Origin: Ancylomarina sp048268005
GTDB lineage: Bacteria > Bacteroidota > Bacteroidia > Bacteroidales > Marinifilaceae
Length of the DNA stretch: 64,000 bases
Direction of reading: 5' to 3'
Assembly (NCBI GenBank): GCA_048268005.1
Contig: JBLWWJ010000001.1
Span: 1 to 64,000, forward strand
A program made the position numbers and the translations under genes. The notes beneath the pieces were generated by a model. That model was not told the DNA's origin and did no database searches. It was given only the letters and a program-made list of their open reading frames with translations. Below, one piece after another: positions 25,668 through 34,302 of the stretch (its first letter is position 1; every line of letters starts with the position of its first letter).

Positions 25668-26750
25668 ATGAACAAAAGAATTTTCTTAAGTCTACTGATG
25701 TTACTTATTTCAGTAGTAGCCCTAAATGCGCAAAATCAGAATCCAATTCAGGAAGAGCTGAAAGACCTCAAGAAATACAATACGAACTTGGATCATAGAA
25801 TGGATCGTCTTCAAAAAATGGTAGATGATCTGATTTGGTTCGAGAGAGTTGGAGATGTGGCTCATATCGATAAGCTATATATTTATGGACCTCCAAAATG
25901 GAAAGAGAAGAATCCAACTGCAAAAGGAGCCGGAAATCCTGTGAAATTTTGGACCTATACTTTTGTTCCTAAAAGCATCAATCCAGATAAAAAATACCCT
26001 TTAATTGTTTTGCCACATGGTGGTGTGCATGGTGATTTTACGACCTATTACACACATATTGTTCGTGAGTTAATTGCTCAGGAATATATCGTTGTTGCTG
26101 CGGAATATCGTGGAAGCACAGGATATGGCAAAGGGCACTATGAGAAGATTGATTATGGTGGGTTGGAAGTTGAAGATGTATACGCTAGCCGTAATTATAT
26201 GATAGAAAACTACGATTTTGTTGATAAGAACAGAGTCGGTATTATGGGTTGGAGTCATGGTGGAATGATTACTCTTTTTAACTTATTCGATCATCCCAAT
26301 GATTTTAAAGTGGGCTTTGCAGGTGTACCTGTAAGCGACTTGGTTGCTCGCATGGGATATATGACTCAAGAGTATCGCGATTTATATTCCGCAGAATATC
26401 ATATCGGAAAAACGGCTAATGATAATATAGCTGAATACCGTCGTCGTTCGCCGGCATGGAATACGCATAAGTTTCAGAATACACCTTTACTAATCCACAC
26501 CAATACTAACGACGATGATGTGAATGTTATGGAAGTTGAGCACCTGATTAAATCATTGAAGGCAGATGGGAAGATTTTTGAATATGAGATTTTTAAGGAT
26601 GTACCAGGTGGGCATTCATTCGACCGTATGGATACAAAAAAAGCTAAGGAGATTCGTGTGAAGATCTATAAATTCCTTGGTAAAGAACTTAAGCCTAATA
26701 AACCAATAACTAATTTGAAACAGTTGCACAGAGCTGGCTACAAATTTTAG
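25668..26750 (+). CDS. Exported S9-family alpha/beta hydrolase (prolyl oligopeptidase-like)
   Basis: A 360-residue exported hydrolase with signal peptide ending near LNAQ (residue 22). It holds only the catalytic alpha/beta domain of the S9 peptidases, without the beta-propeller that restricts substrates to peptides. Nucleophile Ser196 lies in GWSHGG, the oxyanion region is LPHGGVHGD, the Asp is in NTNDDDVN, and the His in PGGHSFDRM. It may be a peptidase or an esterase. It lies 64 bases after tilS with no clear terminator between. Confidence 0.8.
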   Translation: MNKRIFLSLLMLLISVVALNAQNQNPIQEELKDLKKYNTNLDHRMDRLQKMVDDLIWFERVGDVAHIDKLYIYGPPKWKEKNPTAKGAGNPVKFWTYTFVPKSINPDKKYPLIVLPHGGVHGDFTTYYTHIVRELIAQEYIVVAAEYRGSTGYGKGHYEKIDYGGLEVEDVYASRNYMIENYDFVDKNRVGIMGWSHGGMITLFNLFDHPNDFKVGFAGVPVSDLVARMGYMTQEYRDLYSAEYHIGKTANDNIAEYRRRSPAWNTHKFQNTPLLIHTNTNDDDVNVMEVEHLIKSLKADGKIFEYEIFKDVPGGHSFDRMDTKKAKEIRVKIYKFLGKELKPNKPITNLKQLHRAGYKF

Positions 26751-26769
26751 ATAGAATATTATTAAAACG

Positions 26770-26807
26770 AAAAAGAGCTTATTCCATTGGAATAAGCTCT
26801 TTTTTTT
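26770..26807. terminator. Bidirectional terminator between two S9-family genes
   Basis: A 16-pair stem (AAAAAGAGCTTATTCC and complement) around ATT with T runs on both strands, between convergent genes. Confidence 0.92.
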
Positions 26808-26821
26808 ATGATCTGAAAATT

Positions 26822-29032
26822 CTATAAATTATCTTTCAAGAATTTATTGAATCTGTTGTAAAGATGTAAACGAGTCACACCTCCGTAAATACTGTGATTA
26901 CGGTTGGTGTAAATCTGCATCTCAAACTGCTTGTTAGATTGTACCAGGCGCTCTGCAAATTCATAAACATTTTGTACATGTACATTATCATCTGCTGTAC
27001 CATGGCATAATAAGAGGTTACCTTTCAATTTGTCGGTATGGTTGATAGGAGAATTATCATCGTATCCTGATGGATTCTCAGCAGGTGTTCTCATGAATCG
27101 CTCTGTGTAAACACTATCGTAATAACGCCAGTTAGTTACCGGAGCAATGGCAATAGCAGATTTAAATACATCGCTGGCTTTCTCTAAACAAAGAGAAGAC
27201 ATAAAGCCACCGAAGCTCCAGCCCCAAATTGCAATTCTATCTCCGTCGATAAAATCTTTTTTAGCAAGAGCTTTTGCTGCTGAAATTTGATCGTCAGATT
27301 CTAAGCGACCTAATTGCATATAAGTACATTTGCGGAATAATTCGCCTCTGGCACCCGTTCCTCTAGGGTCAACACATACAACGATATATCCTTCCTGAGC
27401 TAAGTAGTTGTACCAGTCAATTCCCCAACGGTTTAATACCTGCTGAGAGTTAGGACCACTATACTGAGTCATTAATACTGGGTATTTCTTTGCTGGATCG
27501 AAATCGAAAGGCTTGATAATCCATGCATTTAGTTGAGTCAACTCATCAGCAGCAGGTAACTGAATAAATTCTTTTGAAGTGTATTGATAATCTTTAAGCT
27601 TCTCTACCAATTCACTATTATCTTCAAGGGTACGAATAAGTTTTGCTTTAGCATTGTAAAGGCTAACTGTTCTTGGTTGCGAAACACTAGAGAAATTATT
27701 GATGAAATATTTAAACCCTTTAGAGAAAGAAGCGTTGTTTGTTCCTTTAGCAGGTGTTAAGTTTTTCTTCGAGCTACCGTTTAATTTGATAGAATATATG
27801 TTGCGCTCCATTGGCGAAACTTCTGCCGATTGATAGTAGCAAATCTTCTTTTTCATGTCATAGCCAATGAATTCAGTGACATCCCATTCTCCTTTTGTAA
27901 TTTGTTGGATTTGCTCACCATTCATATCAAATAAATATAAATGAAGATAAGCATCTCTTTCGCTGGAGAAAATAAAATGTTTGTTATCAGCAAGGAAAGT
28001 TAAGTCGTCTAGAGTATTGCTGTCAACATAGTACTTGTTTGTTTCAGTAAGCAAAACTGATGTTTTACCTGTCTTTGAGTTGGCAAGCAAGATGTCTAGT
28101 TTGTTCTGGTGACGGTTTAGACGACAAATACTAAGAGTTTTAGCATCAGCCGTCCATTTGATACGAGGAATATACTGATCTGTTTCAGCACCAACATCCA
28201 TTTTCTTAGTCAATCTGTCGTTTACATCATAAACGTAAACCTCAACAATTGAGTTTTTTTCGCCGGCTTTTGGGTATTTGTAAGCATAGTTTTCAGGATA
28301 TAAAGCATTGCCCTTAACCTGAGGGTACATACCTTCAAACTTGTTCATATTGAAAACAGGAACTTCACTTTCGTCGAATTTCATATAAGCTAAAGCCTTG
28401 CTGTCAGGAGACCATTCAAAAGCTTTATTGAATTCAAATTCTTCTTCGTAAACCCAGTCAGGTGTTCCATTTTGAATTTTATTGAATTCACCATCTTTAG
28501 TTACCCTACTTTCTGAACCAAAAGCAATATTGTGAATAAAAATGTTATTGTCACGAACAAAGGCAATACGTCTTCCATCAGGAGAGAAAGTTGCTAATCG
28601 TTGTTTTCCATTTTTAGAAAGAGGCTTCAGTTCTTTATTTTTAAAACTGAAAATAAAATAATTAGCAGTAAATGAACGTCTGTAGATACGCTCACGATCG
28701 GTCATTAGCAAAATTCGACTTTCATCAGCATTAAAATCATAATCGAAAACACTTTTTAGCTCTTCTGATTTTAATTCATTTAAATCAAGAAGTGTAGCTA
28801 CAGCTTTCCCCGTAGCATAAGCATATTTCACAATTTTAGTTCCATTTTCTTCTAGAGTTGTGTAATGAATCCCATCATTCATCGAACGAAGACCGTGAAC
28901 AGATTTTTGCCCGAAAGTGTAATTGAGCATGATGTCCTCCATGCTGATTTTTTTCACGCCTTGCTGAGCAAGTAGTGAGACGGAAAGGCATAAGAATAGG
29001 CCTAAGGCAAGCAGTTGCTTGAAATTTTTCAT
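26822..29032 (-). CDS. Dipeptidyl peptidase IV-type S9B peptidase
   Basis: A 736-residue exported serine peptidase with a signal peptide (to about residue 22), a DPP-IV N-terminal beta-propeller, and a C-terminal alpha/beta hydrolase domain. The double-Glu motif that docks the substrate amino terminus is DWVYEEEFEF. Catalytic Ser606 is in GWSFGGFMSS, with Asp in HGTADDNVH and His in NRNHSIYGG. The enzyme should remove N-terminal X-Pro or X-Ala dipeptides in the periplasm. Periodontal Bacteroidota carry well-studied relatives. Confidence 0.92.
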   Translation of the reverse strand: MKNFKQLLALGLFLCLSVSLLAQQGVKKISMEDIMLNYTFGQKSVHGLRSMNDGIHYTTLEENGTKIVKYAYATGKAVATLLDLNELKSEELKSVFDYDFNADESRILLMTDRERIYRRSFTANYFIFSFKNKELKPLSKNGKQRLATFSPDGRRIAFVRDNNIFIHNIAFGSESRVTKDGEFNKIQNGTPDWVYEEEFEFNKAFEWSPDSKALAYMKFDESEVPVFNMNKFEGMYPQVKGNALYPENYAYKYPKAGEKNSIVEVYVYDVNDRLTKKMDVGAETDQYIPRIKWTADAKTLSICRLNRHQNKLDILLANSKTGKTSVLLTETNKYYVDSNTLDDLTFLADNKHFIFSSERDAYLHLYLFDMNGEQIQQITKGEWDVTEFIGYDMKKKICYYQSAEVSPMERNIYSIKLNGSSKKNLTPAKGTNNASFSKGFKYFINNFSSVSQPRTVSLYNAKAKLIRTLEDNSELVEKLKDYQYTSKEFIQLPAADELTQLNAWIIKPFDFDPAKKYPVLMTQYSGPNSQQVLNRWGIDWYNYLAQEGYIVVCVDPRGTGARGELFRKCTYMQLGRLESDDQISAAKALAKKDFIDGDRIAIWGWSFGGFMSSLCLEKASDVFKSAIAIAPVTNWRYYDSVYTERFMRTPAENPSGYDDNSPINHTDKLKGNLLLCHGTADDNVHVQNVYEFAERLVQSNKQFEMQIYTNRNHSIYGGVTRLHLYNRFNKFLKDNL

Positions 29033-29226
29033 ACTTTATGAATTGAGTTTTTGTTTAAGATTGTCCAAAAATCGATTAATCATTACAAAATGAACTGTCA
29101 ATTTTATTCTTGCCTCAAAGATTCCATTTTTTTGAAAAATAGAAAAGGATTTATGTCATTAAAGTACAGTTTTTATCACTTCATGAATTGGAGGAAATAA
29201 ATGAGACTTATTTGTCCAGAATATTA

Positions 29227-29234
29227 TATCTTTG
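29227..29234 (+). promoter_or_regulatory. -7 box of the thrS-infC-rpmI-rplT operon
   Basis: TATCTTTG matches TAnnTTTG, implying a leader of about 130 bases before thrS. Confidence 0.5.
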
Positions 29235-29252
29235 TGGATTGAATTTCGGAAC

Positions 29253-29277
29253 GGCTTGTTTTCATCGAAAACGAGCC
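29253..29277 (+). promoter_or_regulatory. Leader hairpin upstream of thrS
   Basis: GGCTTGTTTTC (29253-29263) pairs with 29267-29277 across an ATC loop: 11 pairs, one T-G. It sits in the thrS leader, followed by TGTTTATT, a poor T tract. It could be an attenuator or a target for synthetase autoregulation; neither is shown. Confidence 0.45.
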
Positions 29278-29371
29278 TGTTTATTCAAAGGATATTGATG
29301 AAATTCATTTTTTCTATTTTAGTATATCATGCCGGTTTGTAGCGGTGTGAATAAAAATTAAACACAATAGG

Positions 29372-31324
29372 ATGATTAAAATTACATTTCCTGACGGAAC
29401 AGTAAAAGAATTTGAAGCAGGTATCTCAGGTCTTGAGATCGCCAAAAGTATTTCTAGTCGATTGGCAAAAGAAGTTTTGTCGATTACCGTGAACGAACAG
29501 TTGTATGATCTGACACGTGCGATTAATGAAGATGCAAGTATTAAGCTTCACACATGGAATGATGAAGAAGGTAAGCATGCTTTTTGGCATTCTTCAGCTC
29601 ACTTAATGGCTGAAGCATTAGAAGCATTGTATCCAGGAGTTAAGTTTGGTATTGGCCCGGCAGTTGATATGGGTTTTTACTATGATGTTGACTTGGGAGA
29701 AGATCGTATGCTAACCGACAAAGATCTGCCAAAAATTGAGCAGAAGATGTTGGAATTAGCTCGTACAAAAAATGAGTATACACGTAAAGATGTAACGAAG
29801 GCTGAAGCTCTGGAGTTTTTCAACTCGAAAGATGAGGGGTATAAAGTAGAGCTAATCAATGATCTTGATGATGGAACAATTAGTTTCTATCAGCAAGGAA
29901 ATTTCACTGATCTTTGCCGTGGACCTCACTTGCCAAACACCTCATATATTAAGGCAATAAAAATTAACTCTATTGCTGGTGCATACTGGAGAGGCGATGA
30001 AACAAGAAAACAGTTGACTCGTGTTTATGGTATTACTTTTCCAAAGAAAAAATATTTGGATGAGTATGTCGTGATGATGGAAGAGGCTAAAAAACGTGAC
30101 CACCGTAAGTTGGGTAAGGAAATGGAACTTTTCACTTTCTCTCAGAATGTTGGTCAGGGAATGCCATTGTGGTTGCCTAAGGGAGCTCAGTTAAGAGAAA
30201 GCCTTGAAACATTCTTGAAACGTGTTCAGAAGCAATTCGGATACGAGCAGATTATTACACCACACATTGGTAATATCAACTTATACAAGACTTCAGGTCA
30301 TTACGATAAATATGGTGAAGATTCATTCCAGGCTATTCAAACGCCTCAGGAGGGAGAAGAGTATTTATTGAAACCAATGAACTGTCCTCACCACTGTGAA
30401 GTTTATAAATTTAAGCCACGTTCATATAAAGATCTTCCTATTCGTTTTGCTGAATTTGGAACGGTTTATCGTTACGAACAAAGTGGAGAACTTCATGGTT
30501 TAACTCGTGTAAGAAGTTTTACTCAGGATGATGCTCACCTTTTCTGTACACCAGATCAGTTGAAAGAAGAGTTCAAAAAAGTGATTGATATTATCTTTAT
30601 CATTTTTAAGGCACTTAACTTTACAGAATATACAGCTCAGGTTTCTTTACGCGATAAGGAAAAAAGTTCAAAGTACATCGGAAGTGATGAAAACTGGGAC
30701 AAAGCGGAAAAAGCAATTATTGAGGCTGCTGACGAAAAAGGATTGAATACAGTTGTGGAATATGGAGAGGCAGCTTTCTATGGTCCTAAGCTTGATTTTA
30801 TGATTAAGGATGCCATTGGACGTAAGTGGCAATTGGGTACTATTCAGGTCGATTATAACTTGCCTGAGCGTTTCGATTTGGAGTATGTAGGTAGCGATAA
30901 TCAGAAGCATCGCCCTATTATGATTCACCGTGCACCTTTCGGATCAATGGAGCGTTTTGTTGCTGTTTTGATCGAGCATACAGGTGGTAAGTTCCCATTG
31001 TGGTTAACACCTGAGCAAACGGTGATTATGCCAATCAGCGAAAAATACAATGATTATGCGAAAAAAGTTTTAAATTCGTTAAATAATTCCGATATTCGCG
31101 CCGTGTTAGACGACCGAAATGAGAAGATTGGTCGTAAAATACGTGATAATGAATTGAAAAAGATTCCTTATCTTCTAATTGTTGGTGAAAAAGAAGCTCA
31201 GGAAAATACAATTTCTGTTCGTCGTCAAGGAGAAGGAGATATGGGTACGATGCAAATTTCAGAATTTGCTGAATTAATAAATAAAGAGGTAGAAGGTCAA
31301 ATGTCTTCTATTGCAAATTACTAA
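29372..31324 (+). CDS. thrS: Threonyl-tRNA synthetase
   Basis: ThrRS attaches threonine to its tRNA and edits mischarged serine. The 650-residue protein has an N-terminal TGS domain (1-60), the editing domain with His73 and His77 (FWHSSAHLMAEAL), the class II core with motif 2 (GTVYRYEQSGELHGLTRVR), the zinc-binding MNCPHHCEVYK, motif 3 (HRAPFGSMERFV), and a C-terminal anticodon-binding domain. It begins the thrS-infC-rpmI-rplT operon found in many bacteria. Confidence 0.97.
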   Translation: MIKITFPDGTVKEFEAGISGLEIAKSISSRLAKEVLSITVNEQLYDLTRAINEDASIKLHTWNDEEGKHAFWHSSAHLMAEALEALYPGVKFGIGPAVDMGFYYDVDLGEDRMLTDKDLPKIEQKMLELARTKNEYTRKDVTKAEALEFFNSKDEGYKVELINDLDDGTISFYQQGNFTDLCRGPHLPNTSYIKAIKINSIAGAYWRGDETRKQLTRVYGITFPKKKYLDEYVVMMEEAKKRDHRKLGKEMELFTFSQNVGQGMPLWLPKGAQLRESLETFLKRVQKQFGYEQIITPHIGNINLYKTSGHYDKYGEDSFQAIQTPQEGEEYLLKPMNCPHHCEVYKFKPRSYKDLPIRFAEFGTVYRYEQSGELHGLTRVRSFTQDDAHLFCTPDQLKEEFKKVIDIIFIIFKALNFTEYTAQVSLRDKEKSSKYIGSDENWDKAEKAIIEAADEKGLNTVVEYGEAAFYGPKLDFMIKDAIGRKWQLGTIQVDYNLPERFDLEYVGSDNQKHRPIMIHRAPFGSMERFVAVLIEHTGGKFPLWLTPEQTVIMPISEKYNDYAKKVLNSLNNSDIRAVLDDRNEKIGRKIRDNELKKIPYLLIVGEKEAQENTISVRRQGEGDMGTMQISEFAELINKEVEGQMSSIANY

Positions 31325-31332
31325 CTAACTAA

Positions 31333-31338
31333 GGGAGG
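31333..31338 (+). promoter_or_regulatory. Strong Shine-Dalgarno sequence before infC
   Basis: GGGAGG, eight bases before an ATA codon at 31347, fits the anti-Shine-Dalgarno of 16S rRNA. Such sites are rare in Bacteroidota, so its presence points to ATA as the infC start. Confidence 0.65.
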
Positions 31339-31346
31339 AACTAGCC

Positions 31347-31904
31347 ATAGCTGGATTTCAACACAGAAACAGAAGAGGCCCGATGAAGCCTCGCGAGGCT
31401 CAACATAAAATTAATCAGTTTATCAGAGCCCGCAGTGTTCGTATCGTTGGTGACAACGTAGAACCAGGTGTATTTTCTATTACCGAAGCGTTAAAAATTG
31501 CTCAGGAGAAGGAATTAGATTTGGTGGAAATTTCACCTAACGCCGATCCACCTGTTTGTAAGGTAATCGATTACAATAAGTTTCTTTATCAGCAGAAAAA
31601 GAAACAAAAGGAAATTAAAGCAAAAGCTGTTAAGGTTGTTGTCAAAGAAATTCGTTTCGGTCCAAATACCGACGAACATGACTACAATTTTAAACTAAAG
31701 CATGCTGAGAAATTTCTTGCTGAAGGTGCTAAAGTGAAAGCTTTTGTATTCTTTAAGGGCCGATCTATTCTTTTTAAAGATAAAGGAGAGATCTTATTGT
31801 TGAAATTTGCTCAAGATCTTGAAGAGATTGGGAAGGTTGAACAACTGCCTAGACTTGAAGGAAAGCGTATGACGATGTTCATCGCGCCTAAAAAGAAAAA
31901 GTAA
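31347..31904 (+). CDS. infC: Translation initiation factor IF-3
   Basis: IF-3 binds the 30S subunit, prevents early 50S joining and checks the start codon and initiator tRNA. From ATA at 31347 it has 185 residues, the first being (M)AGFQHRNRRGPMKPREAQHK, then the N-domain (INQFIRARSVRIVGDNVEPG), the linker rich in K, and the C-domain ending MTMFIAPKKKK. A conventional ATG occurs at 31383 (173 residues), but it would drop the basic N-terminal stretch usual in this phylum and leave the Shine-Dalgarno unused. Non-AUG starts in infC are known (AUU in E. coli) and allow IF-3 to repress itself. Confidence 0.93.
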   Translation: MAGFQHRNRRGPMKPREAQHKINQFIRARSVRIVGDNVEPGVFSITEALKIAQEKELDLVEISPNADPPVCKVIDYNKFLYQQKKKQKEIKAKAVKVVVKEIRFGPNTDEHDYNFKLKHAEKFLAEGAKVKAFVFFKGRSILFKDKGEILLLKFAQDLEEIGKVEQLPRLEGKRMTMFIAPKKKK

Positions 31905-31932
31905 TTTAGTATATAATCAATAAGTTTGTACA

Positions 31933-32130
31933 ATGCCTAAGATGAAAACAAACTGCAGCGCAAAGAAAAGATTTACTTTGACTGCATCTGGAAAGATCAA
32001 AAGAAAGCACGCTTTCAAAAGTCATATCTTGACTAAGAAAGCTAAAAAGAGAAAGAGAAATCTTACTTATTTTGGTGCTGTAAACAAAGCTGACCAGAAG
32101 AACGTTAAGTTGATGCTTAACATGTTGTAA
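31933..32130 (+). CDS. rpmI: Ribosomal protein bL35
   Basis: A 65-residue, very basic protein of the large ribosomal subunit. MPKMKTNCSAKKRF at the start and KRKHAFKSHILTKK in the middle are the bL35 signature. It lies 28 bases after infC in the standard order. Confidence 0.95.
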   Translation: MPKMKTNCSAKKRFTLTASGKIKRKHAFKSHILTKKAKKRKRNLTYFGAVNKADQKNVKLMLNML

Positions 32131-32150
32131 AAAATCATTTTTGATTTTTT
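32129..32150 (+). terminator. AT-rich hairpin at the end of rpmI
   Basis: AAAAAATCA (32129-32137) pairs with TGATTTTTT (32142-32150) around TTTT and overlaps the rpmI stop codon. It may partly terminate or protect the transcript before rplT; having almost no GC pairs, it is weak. Confidence 0.35.
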
Positions 32151-32221
32151 CAGTTTATTAACCGAGTGATTTAGCACAAAAGAGTCCCAATGGGAACGCT
32201 AACATTCTAAAATTTTAAATT

Positions 32222-32575
32222 ATGCCAAGATCAGTTAATTCTGTAGCATCTAGAGCTAGAAGAAAAAGAATTCTTAAGGAAACTAAAGGTAACTTTGGTG
32301 CAAGAGCTAATGTTTGGACAGTAGCTAAGAATACCTGGGAAAAAGGTTTGCAGTATGCTTACCGTGATAGAAAAAAGAAAAAAGGAAATTTCCGTTCATT
32401 GTGGATTCAGCGTATTAACGCTGCTGCAAGACTTGAAGGTCTTTCATATTCTCAATTAATCGGATTAATGCATAAAGCTAATATCGAGATCAACCGTAAG
32501 GTTTTGGCCGATTTAGCAATGAATCACCCACAAGCTTTTACAGCTGTAGTGGGAAAGGCTAAAGCAGCTAAATAG
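32222..32575 (+). CDS. rplT: Ribosomal protein bL20
   Basis: bL20 is an early assembly protein of the 50S subunit and, in other bacteria, represses its own operon by binding the mRNA. The 117-residue product starts MPRSVNSVASRARRKRILKE and has the conserved YRDRKKKKGNFRSLWIQRIN. The 91-base gap to rpmI holds the hairpin noted separately. Confidence 0.96.
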   Translation: MPRSVNSVASRARRKRILKETKGNFGARANVWTVAKNTWEKGLQYAYRDRKKKKGNFRSLWIQRINAAARLEGLSYSQLIGLMHKANIEINRKVLADLAMNHPQAFTAVVGKAKAAK

Positions 32576-32597
32576 CATTATAGATTATTTTACTTTG

Positions 32598-32630
32598 AAA
32601 AGGACTTGCTTATGAGCAAGTCCTTTTTTT
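32598..32630 (+). terminator. Terminator of the thrS-rplT operon
   Basis: A 13-pair stem (AAAAGGACTTGCT and complement) around TATG, with a seven-T run. Confidence 0.9.
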
Positions 32631-32647
32631 ATGCCTTACTATTTGAG

Positions 32648-33166
32648 TTAATGATTGGGTTTCCTCTTGATACTATTAATGACTTGTTTTTTTATTTCTA
32701 GCTTTCTTGTTTTGAGAAAAGCATAAACAGCCTTTGATAGAAGTTTATCTTTGATGAGGAATTTCCTGAGGAGATAGGCTGATCCGGCATAGGGTAGAAC
32801 AGAAATGAGAATATCGTAGCTTTTAACCTTCCCTCTTAGACTAATGGAGATATAAATTAGTTTAGCCAGAATATTACCCACAAGAAATAGTACGGGAGGA
32901 GTTAGAACTTTATAATCAATAACGCCATGGAAAATTGCATAAACAATAATACCTGGAAAGAGAATTGAGTCGATTAGTCCTGCTATAAAAGCCCAAGCTG
33001 CAAGCACACTACTGACGTATAAAATTCCAGAGATGTTATCATTCAGAATAACTTTGGTCAGATAGGTCTTTTCACTTGATGAAAAATCATCAGCGTGATT
33101 AACATATTGGCAAAAATTGTTTCTTGCACAGTCACATTTCTCTTGAAAAGATAGTTTTGATTCCAT
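32648..33166 (-). CDS. Membrane protein of unknown function with N-terminal Cys cluster
   Basis: I do not recognise a family. The 172-residue protein starts with a hydrophilic region holding three Cys within eight residues (KCDCARNNFC; Cys11, Cys13, Cys19), followed by three likely membrane helices at about 45-65, 68-85 and 90-110, and a basic C-terminal half ending KRKPNH. The Cys group could bind a metal, but the spacing matches no motif I know. It is last in the minus-strand series and 92 bases after the YitT-family gene. Confidence 0.65.
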   Translation of the reverse strand: MESKLSFQEKCDCARNNFCQYVNHADDFSSSEKTYLTKVILNDNISGILYVSSVLAAWAFIAGLIDSILFPGIIVYAIFHGVIDYKVLTPPVLFLVGNILAKLIYISISLRGKVKSYDILISVLPYAGSAYLLRKFLIKDKLLSKAVYAFLKTRKLEIKKQVINSIKRKPNH

Positions 33167-33258
33167 ATGTTCTTAGTTCCAATGATATGTGAAACTAAGA
33201 TAGTTAATCTTTGAGTAAGCTTTAAATCTGTCTTTTTTTTTAGCCGAGTCGTTTAGCT

Positions 33259-34227
33259 TTATTTTAGAGGCCTTTTTCTGATCATTCCTCCCTTTGCATC
33301 TTTTATACTATGCATAATTGTAAAAGCTTGATCGTCAATTTTATCAATTTCTGTTTGGAGTTTGGTTAATTCTAACCTTGTAATTAAAGTATAAATAATT
33401 TCGGTTTCTTGAAGATCTTTTCCATTATGTGTATAGCCTCTTTTACCTTGGTATAAAGTACAGCCATGACCAAGTTTTTCAACAATAACCAACCTGATTT
33501 CTTCACTTTTATCTGAAATAATTGTCACACCAACATACTCTTCTATACCAGAGACAACAAAATCTATCGTTTTGGATGCTGCTAAATAGGTTAACATGGC
33601 ATACATGGCAATCTCAATTGAGAAAACATAGGCTGCAATTAAGAAAATAAACACATTGAAGACTAGAATAACATCTCCAATTGTTAATGAGGATCTTTTG
33701 CTAATGAATATGGCTAAAATTTCGGTTCCGTCGATAACTGAGCCACCACGTATCGCCATTCCTATTCCTGCACCCAGGAAAAATCCACCAAAGACAGCAA
33801 TTAATAGCTTATCATCAGTAATAATCGGAACGGGGATAAAGTGAACCGATATGGCAAGTAGAAAAATGGCGATAATACTTCTTACAGCAAATTGTCTGTT
33901 GATGGTAGAGAAAGCCATCAGTAAGAAGGGAATATTTATGGCAACCAATAAGATTGATAATGGAATGTTGGTTAATTCACTTATTATTAGTGAGATTCCT
34001 GTTACGCCTCCGTCAATAAAGGCATTCGGTAGAAGAAAACCTTTAAGTCCAAAACATGCAGACAGTATACCAATTAGTATGAAAAAACTTTCGCGGATTA
34101 AGTGAGTAAATTCAACTTTTGTTTTTATTACGATGCTATCAAATTCTTCACTAGGATCTGTTTTATGAGATTTTTTTAGTTGACGTCTGACTGTTTCACC
34201 AATAATGTATTGAAAGAGTGGATTCAT
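33259..34227 (-). CDS. YitT-family membrane protein
   Basis: A 322-residue protein of the YitT family: about five membrane helices (residues about 45-215; FLLPNAFIDGGVTGISLIISE is the characteristic loop, and GAGIGMAIRGGSVIDGTEILA the second) followed by a cytosolic DUF2179 domain (about 240-315, LGHGCTLYQGKRGYT). Function in the family is uncertain; proposals include transport. An N-terminal stretch of about 35 residues precedes the usual start. It lies 75 bases after the AmpG-like gene and may belong to that transcript or be separate. Confidence 0.85.
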   Translation of the reverse strand: MNPLFQYIIGETVRRQLKKSHKTDPSEEFDSIVIKTKVEFTHLIRESFFILIGILSACFGLKGFLLPNAFIDGGVTGISLIISELTNIPLSILLVAINIPFLLMAFSTINRQFAVRSIIAIFLLAISVHFIPVPIITDDKLLIAVFGGFFLGAGIGMAIRGGSVIDGTEILAIFISKRSSLTIGDVILVFNVFIFLIAAYVFSIEIAMYAMLTYLAASKTIDFVVSGIEEYVGVTIISDKSEEIRLVIVEKLGHGCTLYQGKRGYTHNGKDLQETEIIYTLITRLELTKLQTEIDKIDDQAFTIMHSIKDAKGGMIRKRPLK

Positions 34228-34302
34228 TGTAACTTTTTATAATTAGATATTGAAGATACAATTTAGCCTTGTTCTAATTACAGTTTTGTATAAAAAAATC
34301 TA

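Larger units (their letters stand above)
29033..29371. other. Divergent intergenic region before thrS
   Basis: This 339-base gap holds the thrS -7 box and leader hairpin described separately. I found no exact -7 box for the divergent DPP-IV gene and no open frame of note. Confidence 0.55.

Noticed and set aside
25668..29032. Type IX secretion sorting domains on the two S9-family peptidases
   Set aside because: Both end shortly after the hydrolase domain without the C-terminal sorting segment, so ordinary periplasmic export is more likely.
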